The notes: generated from the sequence alone by a model not told the origin. Positions 39,500 through 51,769 are shown, numbered from the stretch's first letter. The stretch: 64,000 bases of DNA from Thuidium tamariscinum (GCA_947034885.2 OX344756.2:13574098-13638097); one strand, 5' to 3'. Numbers and translations are program-made.

Positions 39500-39504
39500 A
39501 CCAT
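39500..39504. repeat. Target-site duplication ACCAT, right copy
   Basis: This is an exact match to 35066-35070 and follows the CTCACA end of the solo LTR directly. Confidence 0.9.
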
Positions 39505-40152
39505 GCGGTTCTTGCATGCAGTCCTCCAAGAGGACTACCGAAGGAGTCTTCCTGAGGTACGGTACAAAACCTTTCAGAACCAATAGTATTGGGTACAGTA
39601 CTATTGGTATTAATAAAGTTTAGGGTAACGTTTTCACATTTTTGCTTTCAGCCCTTCTACTAGAATACCACGGAGTGGAGAGGACCTAGTTCACTTGCAC
39701 TTGTACTTAACACTGAAGCACCACCTTTGACTACTAGTAGTGCTATCTTAGAGTATAAACTGCACTATAGAAGCTTAAGAATTTTTTTTTTTCCGGTGGT
39801 TAATATTGTATCTGTGATCCATACATGTATGGCTATAGTAGACTAACTTCAGGAAGTTGCTTTGGATTTTACTGTTGGCTTTTTTAGGTAAGCAAATTTC
39901 ATGTGTTGGATCCAAAATAGATTGCCCCCCCCCAAGCCAGTAAAAGGCAATTGAGACCATGACCCGCACCAGCAGCGCTGGAAATTGAAGGAACCAAAAA
40001 GACAGGAACTCATGGTGGACCACGATCTTTGAAGGAGGTGGGTAAAAAGTAATTCCAGTAAGGAACTAAGGACGCTCTTCTCGCCCACAAAGTAGGTGTG
40101 CTGTGGAGGGGGGGCCGGCATTGCTTCGACATGTAGGGTTGGAGAGGGGCCA
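39505..40152. other. Host DNA between two LTR insertions
   Basis: This is presumably the continuation of the sequence before 35066. It carries a stem-loop (ACCAATAGTA, 10-base loop, TACTATTGGT) at 39579-39608 and TAGTACT-like words similar to those near 31 kb. No gene is recognised. Confidence 0.4.
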
Positions 40153-41713
40153 TGTGAGCCCTCAAAATGGCATTGGAGACTCTAGGTCCATTTTTCGCGA
40201 TTAAATAGCGAAAATTAGCCAAAATATACAAGAAAAGGACATAAAAAGAGTGTTGAAGGAGTTTTGGTGTCAATCTATGCCAAAATGGTAGAAAACCAAC
40301 TTAGAAGGTGTAAAATTCCTAATTCTAGGAATTTGAATCATTCTAAATCTCTAAAGTAAGTTTGCGTGAAGATTTAGTAGTTCTGAGAGAAATGAGGAAT
40401 CGAGAGTTAGTCAATCCTAGTGTCTGTTTGTGCAAAATCAACCTTTTAAGGACGCACATGACATACTGACTAAGCCAAAAGAGTCTACTACAAGCCTAGA
40501 AGATTTACCAAGGCTTAAATTCAATTTTGGAACAAATTGGATTTAAAAGTAAAACAATTACAAATGACTGGAGGATTGGAGTTTCACAAGATGAAAGATG
40601 GGGGATTGGAGGTTGGAAACTATAGAAAGGTGTTCCAAGGGTAGGAGCATGCCAAGAGCGAACAAGAATTAACCAATTGTCCAAGATTCCCGGGTATTGG
40701 GAATTAAATTGTCCAGTTGGGCAACGTAATTCCAAATTACTAAAATTAGATTAGTGCAAGGTCGCGTGGAACTTACGCTAAGAATCTAGGAGTGCCCTAG
40801 ATGTTACCCAATTTATTTCGGATTTTTCCGAAATTCCACGTTGACTCCATAGGAAGTCAACCGCACATAGAAATGTTCGTAAATTCCTAGAAATTACGTA
40901 TGATGCAGTAAAATCTCACTAAAATTAGGATAGGTTTTTGTGTTCTTAATAAGCGCCCAGTCAAGTTTGAAGACATTCTGACATTCTCAACTACCAGAAT
41001 CAGCATTGACATCGAATTTCAATGGAATTTATAAGTTGGCGGCGGGTTGACTAGCATATCAGGAGCGAATGATTTTTGATTGTCGCAAATAAGGAGTCAT
41101 TCCTTACTCTCACAGACATTCCTAACAACCCTGGCTTAACAGATTCATCGAAACGCGCAAATCCTAAAAGTTAGATTTTTGACTTTGAATAGGAGTTACC
41201 GTAATTCCAATTTGGGCACGCAAACGGGCTAGGAGTGAGGGGTAAGGGGTCTTTTAGGCTAATTGGGGTCTTCTGAAGATAATGGCATAGACGGTTTTCC
41301 GTTTCAAGTTGTTCCCTAAAAGATAGAGAGGGTCAGCTCTTAGTTTGACTTTTTAATCGTTAATTGCGGTTAATTAGGAATGATTTTGAAAATATCTCTT
41401 GGAAAATCGAAGATTGGATTTGGTCAAGATCTCTTTCTTGCGTAAAAATCCATCTTTGGGCTAAAGAAAGACAATTTTCAAAATGACTTTTGGTTAATTT
41501 GTAAAATATCTATGTAAATTAGGGTTAATTCCAAAATATCTTGGGTGAAGATCTTGGATTTGATTTGGCCAAGATTTCATTAGCCAAATGGGGATGTTTT
41601 TAGAAACTTCCACCGTTAAACAAATATTATTTTGGAATTACATTAGGGTAGTTTAAGATAAGAAGTAACATAATGTTTTCACTGGCAATTACCGAGAGGG
41701 GCCCGGCCATGGG

Positions 41714-41721
41714 TATATAAG
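41714..41721 (+). promoter_or_regulatory. TATA box of the 5' LTR
   Basis: TATATAAG sits 1,561 bp into the LTR, followed by GGCCCTCC, at the position equivalent to the TATA boxes of the two solo LTRs. Confidence 0.6.
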
Positions 41722-43200
41722 GGCCCTCCTCGAGGTTGCTAGTACCCCTTTCTTTTGTGCACCGATACTTTGTTCTTCTCCCGTGCTATCGACGTGGTCG
41801 GAGCATGACTTGGACCAAAGAATTTTGGCCAAGTTTTGTTTGTATTTTATTAAACCTTGAAGGCTTAGGGCCCCTTCAATTGTTTTGTTTTTCCATTCTT
41901 TTAAGTACAAGAGGCTAGTCATCAGATCCTGATCATCTACTGTTCCGTGGAAATTTCAAGCATCAAGTACCAAAGTTTGGTTTAAACACTGTCATGTGTA
42001 CCTTCTTTGGTGGCGAAATCTTGAAATCTTAAGAAATTTTGAGCATTTAAAGTGAAAGTTCGATTAAACACTATCATGTGTACCTCCTTTTGCGAATAAA
42101 ATCCTCAAAATACAATACCATACCATTCCACACGGCAAAGCTTTGAACCCTTAAGCATTGTCAAAACGTGGAAACAAGATAAGGCATCACGACAAAACTA
42201 AGATGTATGTGAAAGAAAGAGCGGATTAAAAAATGCTTAAGTATTTAAGATTCCAACCCATTTGGGAAACTCCCAAAAGAAGTAAAATCTTAAAGCCCCA
42301 AACCATACATTTTCAGTTCCATGAGTGGCCTAACCTTGCTAACTACACCACATATGCCTATAGGGTAGAAGTTGAGTGGAAGCCGTTCTTCCCTTAAGAC
42401 ATAGAATTGTTAGAACATTAGTGTTTCTTTTGTGATCCCAATTAGTTGTTTCCCATTTTGGTCCAGATCAAAATCATACTTCAAAATAGAGGTTGGAGCT
42501 AGAGGCTGGAGCTAGAGGCCGGAGCCAGTAAGGCCGAGCCAACAGGTCGCAAGGGAGCCGGGTATTAGTACGGTCGAGCCAGTGAGGCCGGAGCTAGAGG
42601 TTGAAGCCAGCAAGGCCGGAGCCACAGGCCGCAAGGGAGCCAAGGACTAGGGAGTCGGGGCTGATTGCAAATCGGTGAGCTCAAATCACAATCGGAAATC
42701 ACAAAAAATTTGATTTTACAAAAATCATTGGGTTGGCAGTTGTGGCCATAACCCCTTAACTTTTTTTGGTTTTTATGCAAAATCTAGTTCTTGAAATCCC
42801 ACAAAATTCTTCACTAAACTACACTCGGTATTCCACCAATATAGCCGTATCTCTCTCACCAAAACTTGCAAAAAACATCCTCAAGCAAGAATGAGAGGGA
42901 ATGGGGAGAATTAAAAGAGATTAAGGTGACGGAATACTTGCACGTGAGCCAATTACATTAAAAGACTAGTTTTTAAGGAATCACACTATTGAGTTTGATG
43001 CTTATTCTTGGGGGTTGACCCTTGAGAATATAAAATTCATTTCCATAGAATATTACTATTAGGATTGTTCTCGTTCTTTAGGAATGTTCTTTGTTCTTTG
43101 GTAGTTAGTCATTAATTAGATTCTTAGAAGGTTTGGATTTTGTTGGTTTTGTTTTATTAGGCCTAATAAGCCAAAAGGGAAACAAACAAATTGACAACCA

Positions 43201-43203
43201 ATT
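43201..43203. repeat. CACTA target-site duplication ATT, left
   Basis: ATT precedes CACTACAAGAGA and recurs after the right end at 49377-49379. A 3-bp duplication is standard for CACTA elements. Confidence 0.85.
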
Positions 43204-43639
43204 CACTACAAGAGAAAGGAGTGTTTTAAGTGGGAATTTAAGTCAAAAAATGCATATTGAAAGGTCACGTACTTTAAGTAAAATTTGCTTAAAATCATGT
43301 GTCTAGGACTTGCATTATTATACCTTACTTAAATGTCAATTCCATGAATTTTGCATGTCTTTTAAGCATTCTTAAAAGACAACATTACCTAATAAACAGA
43401 ATCTTCTCTAGGAGACATTCTACTTTGTAAGAATTTCCACATTTTAAAGAACCAAATCAACAAGAAATTTTATTTCTTAGAAGAAGCCCAAATGTACATA
43501 TGATAAAGTCTAAATCTATTAAAAGTCCAAATCTATGAACAAATCTAAATCTACACAGAAAACTAAAATCTAAAGAAAAAAAATCAGAAATCTAAGAAAA
43601 AATTTAAATCTATGAAAACCTCTACATTTGTGCTCGTGG

Positions 43640-44735
43640 CCTTCAGATGAAGCTGAATGAGCTGCTTCTTGCGCTCATAAAAGACCTTAGACTTGGCTTT
43701 ACGCTTCTTCTCCAATTCCTACAAATCATTTGACAGCACTTTGAGTAATCTCAAATACAAAATCTCCAGGACTTCAGACAACCGCCTACTAGGAAGAGAT
43801 CTTACCCGGAATAGAAATAAAACCAGATGTACCCATCGCAGGTACAAAGAAAATCTAATCTTAAGAATGTTGTGAAACATGAAAGCCACTTTTCTGACCA
43901 ATGAGGTCGAATAGAACCAAGAGAGGAATCCACACCTTGATAGTGTCGTAATGGTGCCATCCAACCTCCTCAGATAAGCGACCCAACAAGTAGAACTTGT
44001 GTCCAGGTTGCAACCTCAAGACCCTGTATACAATAAGGTAAAGAGGTTCTTAATGAAAGAGATTTGGGGTTCAGGGCTTAGCAAGGACACACAACTCAGC
44101 TTCCGATTCGCATCATCATCTTTTGTCTAGAAAAAAATGTCCGATCACAATACAACCTGCATTGAGCTTAGTAGATAAAAAGAATGAGGACATACTTGAG
44201 AGCATCAGGAATCACCATCCTCTTAATCTTGTCATAAGGTGCAGGTACACCCTCGAACGCCTTCAAGCGCTCAAGTGCAGCAGCTCCTCTCTTGGTCTTG
44301 TGTGGGATCATTCTGCAAAAAGGAACTTGCATTCAAGTTTGTTCTGTAATCCATTTAAGTTTCAACTCGGCAGGACACAATAAGCGCCGCATGCTTCTTA
44401 TTAATCGGTAACTAATAAGGGGTCAAAAAAGTTCAGGGTTAGTCATCTAAAATTCAATTCAGGTCTCTCGATGAACCCAGATGCTAGCACCTAAAACCCT
44501 AAACGAGAGATGCTGTACGAACAATATAATAGAAATTCATCCAAATAGGTTGGTGTTATATAAGGAGAGTGTCTTACCCACGAATGGTCCTCCAAAGAAT
44601 GCGAGCAGGTGCACGGAAGTGGATCGGACCCTTGCTAGGTTTGGTGTTCATTCTTTTCCTCAAAAACCGCAAATATTTCATTTTCTGTCAGACAAGTCCG
44701 CCGGAAAGGCAAATCTCCTCACATCGGACTACCAC
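43640..44735 (-). pseudogene. RPL13A: Ribosomal protein uL13 (RPL13A), captured partial copy
   Basis: Four exons of the cytosolic large-subunit protein uL13/L13a are recognisable on the minus strand: 44735-44578 ([25 protein letters not shown]), 44312-44196 ([28 protein letters not shown]), 44023-43936 ([27 protein letters not shown]) and 43718 to about 43640 (ELEKKRKAKSKVFYERKKQL). Splice sites and phases are conserved, so the capture was at DNA level and not through mRNA. The first exon, which should hold the start Met and RVVVDARHH-type sequence, is absent. Exon 2 has TGA where the family has a conserved Arg just before QKMK, consistent with CGA to TGA. The C-terminus runs off into unrelated sequence. 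It cannot make a full ribosomal protein. It lies inside the CACTA element. Confidence 0.88.
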
Positions 44736-45129
44736 CTGTTGTATTAAAAATCAGCACAGCACATCACATCACATCATTCAATTAGAACTTCAGTAACTTA
44801 AAATATAGCACAAACTTATACACATGTCAATAACAAGCCACAAAAGCGCAATCCAGGCACAACAAAATACCTAAAACCCCTCAATTGACCTAATCAACAT
44901 CCTCAATCGTTGTAAGCAGCATAACCAATTCAATCTATAACTCTGAACCAGAAGAGAATTTTGACTTGGGATGCAAGGGATAAATAAACATTTACATCAG
45001 TGAGAGAACCCCATTTGTCATTTCCCAAGCAATGTATCCTGTAGAATGAATAAACCGAGGCCGGTCAACAAAATCTAGTTCTGAAGAACCTAAGAAGTGT
45101 AAGTAATGGGTGACAAAGTCTCTTGTAGA

Positions 45130-45358
45130 GAACTGATCGAGCTGCTCCTTGATACGCTTTGTGGCCTTCAAACGAAGCTAAATGAGCTACTTCTTGCGCT
45201 CATAAAAGACCTTAGACTTGGCTTTACGCTTCTCCTCCAATTCCTACAAATCATTTGACAGCACTTTGAGTAATCTCAAATACAAAATCTCCAGGACTTC
45301 AGATAACCGCCCGCTAGGAAGAGATTTCACCCGGAATAGAAATAAAACCAGATGTACC
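45130..45358 (-). pseudogene. RPL13A: Second uL13 fragment (last exon and adjoining intron)
   Basis: This is a near copy of 43665-43836: the uL13 exon starting ELEEKRKAKSKVFYERKK at 45244 plus about 115 bp of the intron before it. It keeps more of the C-terminal coding sequence (KATKRIKEQLDQF) than the first copy. Two CAG codons present in the first copy are TAG here. The two copies must come from a duplication within the transposon or from two captures. Confidence 0.85.
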
Positions 45359-46549
45359 CCATGTCCATCACTAGTCTTCATTTCACTCTGGCGGGAGAAG
45401 ATGGGGAAGGAAGATGAGTCCAGATGCCCCCACTAAGTTACAGACTCCTCGCCCGCCCGAGGCATTTTGTAGGGCGTGTCTACAAGAGTAATCATTTAGT
45501 GATGTTGGCTCTGCACATTAACCAAATCATGTCAATAATCTCTTCCGTAGCATGTATATGAAGTTGCTTTGAGTCTTCATAATTAGTCAAGTCAACCTCT
45601 AGAATGGTGTCAGCACATGCTTAGTGATGATTTCAATTCGGAGTAGCTCTCACACAGGTCCAGCAAGCGCACAACCTTGAGAACTATCGAATAATTAGAA
45701 TAGTCTATTCTAATTCTTGTTTTCGTGCCCAAAAGGGATGCCTTAATCAGCAATGAAAACAAGGACAACTTCGCTGTTTCTAATCGCTGAAAACATCTAA
45801 AATCATACTAGAATATCCAATAGTCACACATTCATTCCAATCTAGACGAAAATGCTCAGCCATAAAAGCTTATTTCCCCTCAATTCCACATCCTTGCATC
45901 CTAACTGACCTGGATTTCTGATGCAACAAGACATGTGGGTCCTAGACTCTAAACCCTAAATACTTCTTCAAAGATGATGTCTGACAAAGAGTAAATACAA
46001 CCAGGTACAATCAAAAACTAAGATGGGACCACAAAGCTGGAAAAGCTACAGTGTTTTGAATAAAAACATTCAACAAAACGGAAAAGCTCTGACCTCTAGT
46101 TTATAAAGATCCACTTGCAAGGGTCGTCGTGTGCTTCTCAAGGAAAGCGGCATCTTTGGTTTCTGTTCATGATCCTGCTGAGATTTTCCCAATCGATTAG
46201 TACTGTTTATAAAACACGTCCAACTGCATGTGTACAATCCTGTCAAAGAGTAACGGACTTGAAGCAGGAAGATGGTCCACTCACCGATGAATTGCTGTCC
46301 ATTTGAACCTGACAGGACGAAACGACTGGTTGTTCCTAAGCAGGCAAATGACCACATCGCTTTCTATCACCAAACTCCTGGGCATTTTGAATGTCAAAGC
46401 CGAAACAACAATATGAACTACTGGAATATGCAACTAAACATCTAGCAAGAATATGAATAAAATCGTCTTCCAACTGCCTGTAATATAACTGTAAGTGCAT
46501 TCACAATGAAGGAATGAGACCGAAAGATGGACCGAGAGAATAATAATAC

Positions 46550-47828
46550 CTCTTTGCAGCTAGGACAGAGGTAAAATGCCGTTGAATCCACTGGGTTGCC
46601 TCCACCAATCTCGCATTCCACGTGTACCCAGCGACGACAAGTTCGATTGACCCACTACATATGAATAAATTAATGTCACAAGCCCATCCATGAATTTGAA
46701 GAGCTCAAAGGGTGTATGCAAATCCCTCGATCTACCTCTGAACATCAATTGTGGAAACGGCCACACCCAAATACAATGCAGTCGTTGATAGCGAATTTTC
46801 GTACCTCCTTTCCGTCGAAGCTATCAAGATCCTTCTCTCGGTAGATTTGCACGCAAAAAGGGCAATATTTAACCTGAAATTGAGAACCAAAGTTTCAAAA
46901 TTGGGGAGACGCTGAGTAGAAGCACTAAGCAATACATTGAAGAGATCCATCCCATAATCCAAATCTTCCAGCTATGCTCTACTGGACTTCAGGATATCAG
47001 TCTTGCTCACTTTCCTAGAAGCGAAGGGATAGGCTCGAAGGAACTAATTACCTGATCGAAGTTGATCTTGCAAGCATTACACAAGGTAACATGTTTGGGA
47101 TCCTTCTGACTTCCATAATTCCTTACATGCCACCGACAAGTCTTGCAGTAATAACCCGACGTACGTGTCATGAACCTCCAAGAATGAAGGACACTAGTTG
47201 TGAGTTGTGACCTCACAATCAACACTTGAAGCCAATAATTCCCAAGCACGCACGGTAATAAGGATTAATACCATTTACTTGAAACAACCACCATTTTTTA
47301 TTCTTACAACTGCGTAAGGATAGATTAATTCACAAGAATTCACATTCCTGTAACGACAAATGCACTTAACCCAAGAGATCCCAATTGCATGTTCAGAACC
47401 CACCCCATCACACTCGTCGGGAAGCTAACTGTTTCCTACTCGTTTGTCTTAATTTCAAGCTCAAAATCTCGAGCGACAAGGAGAAAGAAATCAAACTCGG
47501 GAGAAATCAATCAATGCAAAATGCCAACTAACTCACGGTCCATCCCCCAGAGAAGTGCGCTTGCAATGGGGATTCGAGCAAAGCTGCCGCGAAAACATTT
47601 CTGACTACAACCCCAGTCGAAGCCAAATCATCTGCGCGAAAAATCCAGCCTTGGATTCACAGGAACGGCTGATCGTCCAACAAAATCCCACGGCCCCCTG
47701 ACATTGACGTTGACTCCTACTTGCACACTACAATGGGGAACTGAAGGCAAATTCACAGCAGCTGAAGACGTTGAAGCCCCGAGGGAGGACAGACCAGCTG
47801 AATCCAAGCGAATACGAGAACCCCCCAT
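46550..47828 (-). CDS. PHD/zinc-ribbon-like finger protein captured in the CACTA element
   Basis: Exons on the minus strand: an ATG exon at 47828 (MGGSRIRLDSAGLSSLG, Ser-rich), an exon ending at 47052 (GYYCKTCRWHV, then HVTLCNACKINFDQ), 46873-46805 (VKYCPFCVQIYREKDLD) and 46654-46550 (RRWVHVECEIGGG, then FYLCPSCKE). Junctions are GT-AG, and the last three exons join in phase. The paired CxxC motifs and the WVH-x-EC segment followed by CPSC form a PHD-type cross-brace. In the last exon the expected CxxC before RRWVH reads NRTC, so one zinc ligand is lost, which suggests decay. The protein may continue downstream around 46330-46070 (TSRFVLSGSNGQQF). PHD fingers usually read histone tails; function is only inferred. 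The gene may be transcribed or may be a decaying captured copy. Confidence 0.6.
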
Positions 47829-49364
47829 GTTCTAAGATCGAGGAATGGAGAGGCGGAGGCGCTTGGAGGAATGTAGGCCATCACCCGCAATCTCGCCATC
47901 CTCCTTCATCCTCTTCTCAGTCTCCTTCACAACGCATTCCTCCAGTCCTCTCTCTCCTCCCAAACCCTAATCTCATCCCTCCCGATCGATTCCCCTCCTT
48001 GCACTCGGTCACTAGTCCCATTCACTTGCCTGCTCAATAAGCAGCTAGGGCTTACGATGCAAAATTCCTGGGGAAAATCAAAGACGAGCAAGTTATGTAT
48101 TTTTTAAAGTCCTTAGTAATCAGAACCCAAAGCCATGGCGACATGGATGTGCAACTACCCCTGATGGAGCTTGTAACCGAAGAGCAGAGAGGGTGATTGG
48201 AGGAAAAACCGGGAATTGTTTTCATATTTACCTCACATACTGGTCAAAGGTGCATCTACTCCTGCAAAGAAAGAAAGATGAGAATGCATACAACAAGAGG
48301 CTCTTGGTCAGAGCTAGCAAACCCTGCCTGAGGTACAGTGACCCCAAGTCCAGCACTGCAAGCTCCATAGCTGCAAACCCCGCTCTGGCAACGGCGTTGA
48401 TGCCCTTCTCCTTCACAAGAAATTACATCATAAAGATGCACATCCGCAATGTGAAGTCGAAGTGAAAAATTTGATGCCGAATCGAGATTAGTGATTATGT
48501 GTGTGGTCAATTGCAAACTGCAGCTGGGTTTAGAGAACTCAAGGTCATTCTTAAGGTCAGTTGCGAATTGCAACCTCGGGCAATTAGGTGGGCTTCAAAT
48601 CGCTCCAGCAATTCAACATAAACGTCCAGCACCTCCTTGCGTTCCAACAACACCCTCTTATTGGCAACAAACGCACCCTTCAAAGAAAACCAGCAAACAC
48701 CAAATGAATATCAATTGAAATTTTACCCAACAATCGATGTGAATACTAAGAATTAGAATATAGCGCGTGCTAAATTCACTCAAATGAAATACTTAAAAGG
48801 CATGAGAGAGCAGAGCGATTCTCACCAAGGAAAAGTGCAACTAACCTCAATAGAGAGCATAGAAAGCGTGGATCATGCGCGATACTGCACCGAAACTTGA
48901 AAGGAGAAGCTCGATTCGTAGAATCACAAGAGCGAGATCTCCAACCATCACACAAAACTTCAATGACCACACGCTGCCGCATCCGCAAATGTAGCTTAGA
49001 AGCTTTTCTCCGATGTAGCAGAAATACGGACAAACCACGGTAGGTCGCCGAGAAGAAGGAGAAAGAATCGTCGCATGCACAGAAATCTATTAAAACAAAG
49101 ATCTCATATCTTACGAAAAGGAAGATGTCATATGGCAAATGTTCCTTTTGTGAGGTATTACTGTAGCACCACCGTAAGATATGTAGAGAACCACTCACTG
49201 AAAGTGCTTGTTCAGTCAGGGACGATTGATAAAACTGGGTTCCCTTGACCGACCAGCAATCCGCTACTCAATGTACCTTTCTCTACTTCACAGCATGGCC
49301 TTTTAGGAATACTAAGGTCTTTTCAGTAATTTCTTACTTATTTTCTCTACTCAAAATACCCACA
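47829..49364. other. CACTA interior, upstream of the PHD-like gene
   Basis: A pyrimidine-rich stretch (47880-48000) probably is the captured promoter or leader of the PHD-like gene. A minus-strand frame at 48228-48416 (KEKGINAVARAGFAAMELAV) has coding character and could be a third captured fragment, but I recognise no family. The rest to 49364 shows no gene. Confidence 0.4.
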
Positions 49365-49376
49365 TCTCTTGTAGTG

Positions 49377-49379
49377 ATT
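49377..49379. repeat. CACTA target-site duplication ATT, right
   Basis: ATT directly follows TAGTG and matches 43201-43203. Confidence 0.85.
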
Positions 49380-50241
49380 TCGTTACAGATTAACACAAAT
49401 TCAAAATCAATTAGATTTGAAAAGATTTGATGATAGTTTTTGATTTAAAATATTTTAACAAGACAAAAGGGAAGAAACAAATTGACAACTAATTTCTTTA
49501 GGGAATTAACGCAATTTCGAAAATTAATTAGATTTGGAAGGATTTGATGATAAATTCCAATTCAAAATAATTAAATTCAACTTGAATTAATTTGGATTTT
49601 GAATATTAATTTAGAACCAAAAGAAAAACAACCAATCACTAACCATTAAACTCCCATTGATTTCTTTAGAATAGAGTATTTACTAAGGATTTAACCCAAT
49701 AGGTAGACTAAGTTTAATTGCGGTATTTTCTAATTACCAGGGATTTAGGAATAAAAAGAAGTACGCAATTGAATTAGTGCTACATAACTTCTAATTTCTT
49801 TTCAACTAGGATAGATTCAATTGACCAACTACGTGAGAATTACGATGGATTAGATGGGGAGCCGGGATGATTTTGATGGCGAGGTCGTGGGAGAATATCT
49901 ACACATGATGATGTTTGACAACGGAACTATGGAGATTTACGTAGAGGAGGTAAACCGCTCTCATTTGATTTTCATTCTCATTGTTTTACTATTAAGTTTC
50001 TTTTTACCGAATGCTTGAAATTAAGACTAGGCACAATTTCAATTAACAAAGTAGAATAGGATAGAATAGATTAGTTGAATTTCAAACTCAAAGTTAAACT
50101 AAAAACACTTAAAAGACGTGACTAAAAGAGTTCATTGCTTCGAAGGCTTTCTTTGAACACCCAATTAGAGAGAAAACTCAATTAAACACAGGACCCATGT
50201 GATAAACTTTTAGCTCGAGGGTGAAGTTAGAAGAACTCACA
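49380..50241 (+). repeat. 3' part of the 5' LTR, with tandem units and a short ORF
   Basis: This part begins with roughly 110-bp tandem units (ATTAACACAAATTC, then ATTAACGCAATTTC). An ATG frame of 32 codons at 49854-49949 ends at GAG|GTAAAC. The end AGGGTGAAGTTAGAAGAACTCACA corresponds to AGGGTGGGAATAAAGCGCTCACA of solo LTR 1. Confidence 0.7.
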
Positions 50242-50365
50242 TGTTGTGACAACAAGGATTTGAAATTTGAAACAAGGTTGCCGACCAGCATCAACATATG
50301 CTTCTGACTTTCGCCAGTTAGCTTGTGATATGAACTGGGGAGAACAAACACTAGTAAATTAATTC

Positions 50366-50710
50366 TATTATGGCTTACGCGACGAAGAAAAGGATTTGTT
50401 ACTCTCCTTGCTGGACCCCACAACACTCAATGAAGTAATTTCTGAAGCTATCAAATGCGACAACCAATTATTTGAGCGACAACAAGAGAAGCGAGCATGG
50501 ACCTTGCCGCAACCATATGCCAACTACGTTGCTACTGCTTCTACTTCAAACAAGACACCTAAAGTTGAAGACATACAAATTGATGCGGTTCAATTCAAGC
50601 CTTTAACTGATCAAGAAAAGAGACGTTGAAAAGAAGGACTATTTCTTTATTGTGGAGAAGAAGGACACAAGCTTGTTACCTACCCCCAAGAAGCGACAAC
50701 GTACTTCTCA
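50366..50710 (+). pseudogene. Retrotransposon gag remnant
   Basis: The frame contains GLRDEEKDLLLSLL and CDNQLFERQQEK, typical of the C-terminal half of Ty3/gypsy Gag. A TGA at 50626-50628 precedes a degenerate zinc knuckle (YCGEEGHKLV), in which the second Cys of the CCHC pattern is missing. The N-terminal part of gag is not recognisable. Confidence 0.7.
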
Positions 50711-50713
50711 AAT

Positions 50714-51427
50714 TTGGAGCGCAAACGTTCAGCAGGAAAACGACAACTTCCAGCCACATTAGAGGCCGTGCAGCTGGATTCAACACCGCTTTTGAAACCT
50801 TCATGTTCTATACTATCCGCAAACCCTATTCCTTACTTTATAATACCTATATGTTTAGGCCCTTCGAAAATTAAAAACCATACCTTAATAGATTTCGGAG
50901 CCTCTGTATGCTTTATAGATGAGTCTTTTGCCAAACTACATAAAATATCGTTAGTACAAAAAGCAATGGCGGTACATGTTGAAGTTATTGATGGAAGACC
51001 CTTAGCTTCTAGAAATGTTACTCAAGAAACAACCCCGTTACAAACAATGATTGAAAATCATAGCATCCATATAGTTTATAACGTTATCCGTTTTCTTTCT
51101 AGCCCTATTATTTTAGGACTCTCTTGGCTGGAAAGATATAATCCTCATATAAACTGGTCCGACCGTAGTATAGAGTTTATTCCTTCCAAACCTTCTATGA
51201 CCAAATCATTAGAAAAACAGAAAACGCCTTCATTACATAATCTACAGAAACCTTTATTTTTTAAAGCTCGAGCTTTTATGCGCATTGCAAAGACTGGAGC
51301 TACATTTGTAGTGTATGCAACATCGACAACAAACGATAGTTCCAGTACAACAAAACTTCCAAGACACCTGGGGAGGACACTTCTTGTATATTTCGGGGAC
51401 CCACGTGCGGCGATGGGGTATTTTTAG
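50714..51427 (+). pseudogene. Retrotransposon aspartic protease region
   Basis: LIDFGASVCFID is the retropepsin active-site motif (usually D-S/T-G-A; here D-F-G-A, so the Ser/Thr is lost). LGLSWLERYNPHINW is the conserved block downstream of it. The open frame is long (237 codons) compared with the rest of the element, but the active-site change makes activity unlikely. Confidence 0.75.
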
Positions 51428-51769
51428 GGGGGCTATCAATTACTTGTAATCATTACTTGGCAACATTAAAAGAGCCCCTATTTTACCATAAAGCGGAAAA
51501 ATCAGCCATATTATCATCCCTATTTTATTTTTAAAACACTTTGCCTTTTGAATGTCCCCTATTTTATATGTAGATTTTTATAAATTTTACCTAAGATTAT
51601 TTAAATGTACCCTATATTCCGCCGCACGTAGGTTATTAAAAAACGGAAAGTGTCCTCCCCTAGCCAAGACAATATCAAGATTTTCAAGATGTTTTTGAAA
51701 AGAGGAACGCGGATACATTATCCCAACATCGGCCATATGATTGCACCATTGACTTAGAGAAAGATGCTC

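Larger units (their letters stand above)
43204..49376. mobile_element. CACTA (En/Spm) transposon carrying host gene fragments
   Basis: The left end CACTACAAGAGA (43204-43215) and right end TCTCTTGTAGTG (49365-49376) are perfect 12-bp inverted repeats with the CACTA signature, extended by imperfect similarity (GGAGTGTTTTAAG against GGGTATTTTGAG). They are flanked by ATT on both sides. Removing the 6,173 bp plus one ATT restores an LTR sequence that matches a neighbouring tandem unit at about 49450-49600 (GACAACCAATTTCG against GACAACTAATTTCT), an internal proof of the insertion. The left subterminal region is dense in TTTAAG/CTTAAA motifs, as expected of transposase-binding sites. No transposase is encoded. 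The interior holds uL13 gene pieces (43640-44735, and 45130-45358) and a PHD-like gene (46550-47828), all on the minus strand. This is a gene-capturing, non-autonomous CACTA element. Confidence 0.9.

Noticed and set aside
42610-42630. CACA followed by GGCCG as the 3' end and target repeat of the LTR starting at 40153
   Set aside because: It lies in the middle of the GC-rich repeat block; the LTR continues past it and its true end aligns with the family terminus at 50241.
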